Origin: Candidatus Hadersleviella danica
GTDB lineage: Bacteria > Chloroflexota > Anaerolineae > Promineifilales > Promineifilaceae
Length of the DNA stretch: 64,000 nucleotides
Direction: 5' to 3'
NCBI GenBank assembly: GCA_016711405.1
Contig: JADJSZ010000001.1
Span: forward strand, 173,383 to 237,382
Numbering within the stretch: the first letter of the stretch is position 1; each line of letters begins with the position of its first letter. The translations under genes and the position numbers were made by a program. Positions 61,126 through 64,000 of this stretch are shown here, in pieces. Under the pieces are notes generated by a model. That model did no database searches. It was given only the letters and a program-made list of their open reading frames with translations, and was not told the DNA's origin.

Positions 61126-62090
61126 GAATTTGTTCGCCATACGCCCACAACGCGGGCATTCCGCCTGTGTGCCAGAAGAGGATGGTGTGTTGGCGGGTAA
61201 AGGCTCCCCAGCGGATGAGGTCTATGAGGCCGCCCATCGCCCGCCCTGTGTAGACGGGGTCGAGCAAAATGCCCTCTTTTTGGGCGACGAGGTGAATCGC
61301 TTCGCGTTCGGTTTCGCCCACCACGCCGTAGCCGCCGCCCAAGTAATCATCGTTCACGGTGACGCGATCCATGACGCTGAACGGCTCTAAGCCCAAGTGG
61401 GCGGCCGTGGCCGTGGCCAAGGCGGCCACCTGCATGGACATATCCTCGGCGGGTCTGCTGACGCTGACCCCAAAGATGCTCCCCCGAAAGCCATAGACGT
61501 GCGCCCAAAACCATGCCCGCTTGGGTTCCGCCACTGCCTGTGGCGTGGACAATGACATCCACGTTGATGTTTTGGCTGGTGAGTTGCCCCATGAGTTCTT
61601 GCATGGCCAGCACGTAGCCGGCCGTGCCCACAACGGTGGAGCCGCCGAGGGGGATGGCGTAGGGTTTGCGCCCCATGATGCTCAGTTGGCTGAGGACGCG
61701 GTGCATGACGGCCGCTGTTTCATCCTCCTCTGTCCAATATAAGTGCGCCCCCAACAACCCATCGAGCAAATTGCCCGCCAATCCCTCACCCTGTTTGCCC
61801 TTGAAGATGAGGCTACAGCCGAGGCCCGCTCGGGCGGCGGCGGCGGCCGTTTGGCGGCAATGGTTGCTCTGCGGCGCACCCACCGTGACCAAATGGTCGC
61901 ACCCTTGGGCGATGGCTTCGGCCACCAGAAATTCGAGTTTACGCGCCTTGTTGCCTCCCCCTGCCAGCCCCGTTTGGTCATCCCGTTTGATGAGCAGGGT
62001 GGGGCCGTGCAGAAATTCGGTTAGCCGCTCCATTTTTTCGATGGGGGTGGGCAAATGGGCAAAGGGGAAACGCTTGGGATAATTCGGCAT
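61121..62090 (-). CDS. D-cysteine desulfhydrase / ACC deaminase-family PLP enzyme (frame break near 61503)
   Basis: The start is 62090 (MPNYPKRFPFAHLP) or the preceding ATG. The first frame has LLIKRDDQTGLAGGGNKARK with the PLP lysine, TVGAPQSNHCRQTAAAAARA and YAIPLGGSTVVGTAGYV. An indel near 61503 shifts to HVYGFRGSIFGVSVSRPAED, VNDDYLGGGYGVVGETEREA, DPVYTGRAMGGLIDLIR and LFWHTGGMPALWAYG. Repaired length is ~322. The family degrades D-cysteine to pyruvate, sulfide and ammonia or deaminates ACC; DcyD-like specificity is my preference. Confidence 0.87.
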
Positions 62091-62224
62091 CATGGAGCTG
62101 ATTTTAACGCAAGATGGGGGCAATGGTCATTTGTCATTCGTCACTGGTCATTGGTCCTAAAAAAAGGTCTTTTTGGTCACGTCGTCATTTGAATTTTCTC
62201 TCGAGTAACTTTGCCTTTTGTTCC

Positions 62225-62275
62225 AACTAACCTTTTGTTCATTGCTCATTGCTCATTACTCATTGCCAACAGGTG
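62225..62275. repeat. Heptamer array (CATTGCT family) that encodes the DUF2779 C-terminus
   Basis: TTCATTGCTCATTGCTCATTACTCATTGCC units. In the minus-strand gene they encode the last residues AMSNEQ and the TGA stop. Confidence 0.8.
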
Positions 62276-63640
62276 TTTGTGAATTTCTACCATGGCCAGT
62301 GTGTCGAGGTGGCAGTAGGCGAGGAGTTGGTCGGCGAGGTGGGTGCGTTCGGCCGTGTCGGGGCTGGCGATGAGCTTGGCCCATGTGGCTTGGGCTTGGC
62401 CGCCATTTTGCACGCCCAATGTTTTGTAGGTGAGATGGGGCACGAGGACGGGCAGAACGGATTTGAGCGAGTTGGAGGCGTTGAAGCGGGGGTGGTGGTA
62501 ATGGTTGCGAATCAGCACCAGTTGGTCCCAGAGACGGCCGATGATGCTCTCTAATTCGGCCGTATATTCTGGAAAAGCGACCGCTAACTCCCTGAGCCGC
62601 TCCCGCTCGAATTGCTTGGAGTAAACGACAATGTGCCCCTCGGGCTGAATATCGCGCACGAGTTGGGCGACGAGGGTGGGGCGGGGGTCGGCGGCCGTGG
62701 TGTGCAAGAATTGGCGGTGTTTCAGTGTGCCATCGGCGTGCAAAATGTGGCAACTATATTGGAAGGGCAGTTGCTGGTAAGGGGTGGTTCCCGCATGGGT
62801 GGGAATGGCGGGGCTGATGGTCTCGAAATCGAAAAAGTGGAGGGGGTAGTCGAGTTGGGCTAATTCGACTTGGATGGCGGGGCGGTTTATTTCCGCTTCT
62901 TGCTGGCGGTGGAAGGTGACAAATTTAGACTGGAGTTCGGTCAGGTGAACTTGGGTGGGAATATCGGCCAACTGCACAATTTGGGCTTGGCGCAGGGCTT
63001 CTTCGTTCTGCTTGCTCAGGTGGGGAATGTCGTAGACGGTGATGCCGTTGGGGGTTGCCCAGCAGTGGGGCACAAAAGCACAAGGGTCGCTCTTTTTCTG
63101 GCACTGTTTGCCGATGAAGATGTCGGGTGAGGTGGTTTCGGCCGCGATGCGCCGCATCTCGGCCACGTCTTGGGCGATTTGGACTTGTTGTTGTTCGGCC
63201 TCGGCCGTTAGGTCGGTGATGACAAAGAGGTTGCTCAGGTCCGGGGCGCGGCAGGCAGGGTTGAGGTGCATGAGGCTGACTTGGCGCACCTCTAGCCCTG
63301 CCAAGCGGGCGACGTGGAGTTGGAAGGCGATGTCGGGCAGGTGTTCGGCGGGCTTATAGCGGCTGGTGGCTTTGACTTCGATGAGGTGGGTGCCGCCTTC
63401 GGGGTGGGGGAGGAGGATGTCGGTGCGGATGAGGAGGTCGGCGGCCGTGAGGGTGGTTTGGAATTGGGGTTCGGCCGTGGCGGGCATGAAGGCGCGGGCG
63501 TGTTGGTCTACGTCTTGGCCGATTTGGAGGGCGTGTTGTTGGAGGGGGGTGGGTGGGGTGGCGAGGTGGAGCTGGTGCAGGGCGAGCCACAGTTGTTTGG
63601 GGCACTGGCGGTAGGCGAGGTAGTGGGTTTTGGTGAGCAT
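62246..63640 (-). CDS. DUF2779 nuclease: Cas4/RecB-like N-domain plus DEDD exonuclease-like C-domain
   Basis: This 464-residue protein has an N-terminal PD-(D/E)XK part: LAYRQCPKQLWLALHQ, LLIRTDILLPH and the catalytic HLIEVKATSRYKP. A first Cys (RQCPK) plus GKQCQKKSDPCAFVPHCW form four cysteines placed like the [4Fe-4S] cluster of Cas4. The C-terminal part begins HFFDFETISPAIPTHAG (DEDD exonuclease start), with HIVVYSKQFERERLRELA, and ends LLAYCHLDTLAMVEIHKHL (last acidic motif). The gene follows a DUF1998-type helicase in the same direction, so the pair likely acts on DNA together in repair or defence. Confidence 0.85.
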   Translation of the reverse strand: MLTKTHYLAYRQCPKQLWLALHQLHLATPPTPLQQHALQIGQDVDQHARAFMPATAEPQFQTTLTAADLLIRTDILLPHPEGGTHLIEVKATSRYKPAEHLPDIAFQLHVARLAGLEVRQVSLMHLNPACRAPDLSNLFVITDLTAEAEQQQVQIAQDVAEMRRIAAETTSPDIFIGKQCQKKSDPCAFVPHCWATPNGITVYDIPHLSKQNEEALRQAQIVQLADIPTQVHLTELQSKFVTFHRQQEAEINRPAIQVELAQLDYPLHFFDFETISPAIPTHAGTTPYQQLPFQYSCHILHADGTLKHRQFLHTTAADPRPTLVAQLVRDIQPEGHIVVYSKQFERERLRELAVAFPEYTAELESIIGRLWDQLVLIRNHYHHPRFNASNSLKSVLPVLVPHLTYKTLGVQNGGQAQATWAKLIASPDTAERTHLADQLLAYCHLDTLAMVEIHKHLLAMSNEQ

Positions 63641-63667
63641 GTGACGCTTTAAACAGTTTGACGTAAA

Positions 63668-64000
63668 TCAATTTGTAACAGGGGTAAGAAAGGTTCGGAT
63701 GGGGTTTCTATCCAATAAATAATGTTCAAATTGGTTGCTGTATTCGCGCAAACAGCGGTAGCAACTTGTTTCACAATCGCAGTCTAAAATTTCGAGCGCG
63801 GCCGTGATGACGGCCAACATCTCTTTTTCTATCTGCTGGACATGCCCCGCGCCACCCGGCACATTGTCGTAAAGAACGACAGTCGGCCGCCAAGACGAAC
63901 CATGTTGTTCGGGATAAAGAACTGCACCAATATCCCGCCGCTCTATTTGCAGGGCGCGGCTGGCTCCTTGGATGAGTGCATAGGTTAGTGACCTCCAAAA
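63668..64000 (-). CDS. 3' end of a DUF1998 (MZB) domain helicase-like protein
   Basis: The frame is open to the right edge of the window, so only the C-terminal 110 residues are seen. Landmarks: YALIQGASRALQIERRDIG, VVLYDNVPGGAGHV, and the metal site ILDCDCETSCYRCLREYSNQ followed by FEHYLLDR. This is the DUF1998/MZB domain that ends many DEAD/DEAH helicases such as MrfA-like or DrmB-like proteins; the SCYRCLREYSNQ form looks closer to the DrmB type. It is 28 bp upstream of the DUF2779 nuclease on the same strand. Which system it belongs to needs the missing upstream part. Confidence 0.8.
   Translation of the reverse strand, partial: FWRSLTYALIQGASRALQIERRDIGAVLYPEQHGSSWRPTVVLYDNVPGGAGHVQQIEKEMLAVITAALEILDCDCETSCYRCLREYSNQFEHYLLDRNPIRTFLTPVTN

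Noticed and set aside
1..64000. rRNA, tRNA, transposase or prophage genes
   Set aside because: None could be recognised in either strand.

Overview
The window looks like a chromosomal segment of a GC-rich, filamentous-type Chloroflexota (Anaerolineae-like) bacterium, probably from a metagenome assembly. This is inferred from the gene mix: Tat-exported DUF1800/DUF1501 proteins, FemAB-like transferases, Pro/Thr-linker surface proteins with a C-terminal membrane anchor, mycobacterial-type inositol-phosphate synthase, RicT, YqeY and PgpH. I see no rRNA, tRNA, transposase, prophage or CRISPR array. Base-level quality is uneven. At least a dozen genes carry single-base frame breaks, mostly at homopolymers, and two blocks (about 5045-6085 and 39036-40670) look corrupted or foreign.

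Layout. 1-3078: DUF1800/DUF1501 export pair. 3161-3803: PIN toxin-antitoxin module. 3890-7121: two FemAB-like paralogues flanking a corrupted G/C block. 7282-9836: secreted lamin-tail/nuclease. 9961-15354: TPR histidine kinase, circularly permuted ATP-grasp, HI0933 flavoprotein, DedA. 15390-18994: membrane protein, lipoprotein, FmdB zinc ribbon, guanylate kinase, LysM protein. 19404-21269: a kinase-like/zinc-ribbon/propeller protein. 21572-24612: SixA phosphatase, secreted glycosidase-like protein, OmpR-type regulator. 24690-31692: beta-helix lipoprotein and a very large surface C25 (gingipain-like) peptidase with a GQMGNL hexapeptide array. 31777-33749: SdpR-SdpI-CPBP cassette. 33961-39222: FAD oxidoreductase, RicT, YqeY, PgpH. 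39223-40670: decayed propeller-like sequence. 40856-45346: MarR-controlled heterodimeric ABC exporter. 45871-51195: SdrD-B-type adhesin. 51523-58134: inositol-phosphate synthase, second PIN module, MBL hydrolase, homocysteine methyltransferase/MTHFR, DUF3307 protein, Crp regulator. 58255-64000: phosphatase, AzlD, response regulator, methyltransferase, D-cysteine desulfhydrase, DUF2779 nuclease and the 3' end of a DUF1998 helicase.

Two global sequence signals stand out beyond the genes. First, nearly every intergenic gap holds short-period (mostly 7-bp) degenerate repeats of several unrelated families, often two arrays head to head so that they fold into long hairpins. They frequently run from the stop codon of one gene to within a few bases of the ATG of the next, and in many genes the stop codon itself lies in the array. 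Second, the octamer ACGGCCGT and its core CGGCCG are hugely over-represented inside and outside genes, like HIP1 in cyanobacteria.

Functional themes are cell-surface construction (FemAB pair, adhesin, C25 peptidase, glycosidase, LysM), toxin/immunity modules (two PIN modules, SdpRI) and DNA-processing enzymes at the right edge (DUF2779 nuclease plus DUF1998 helicase).
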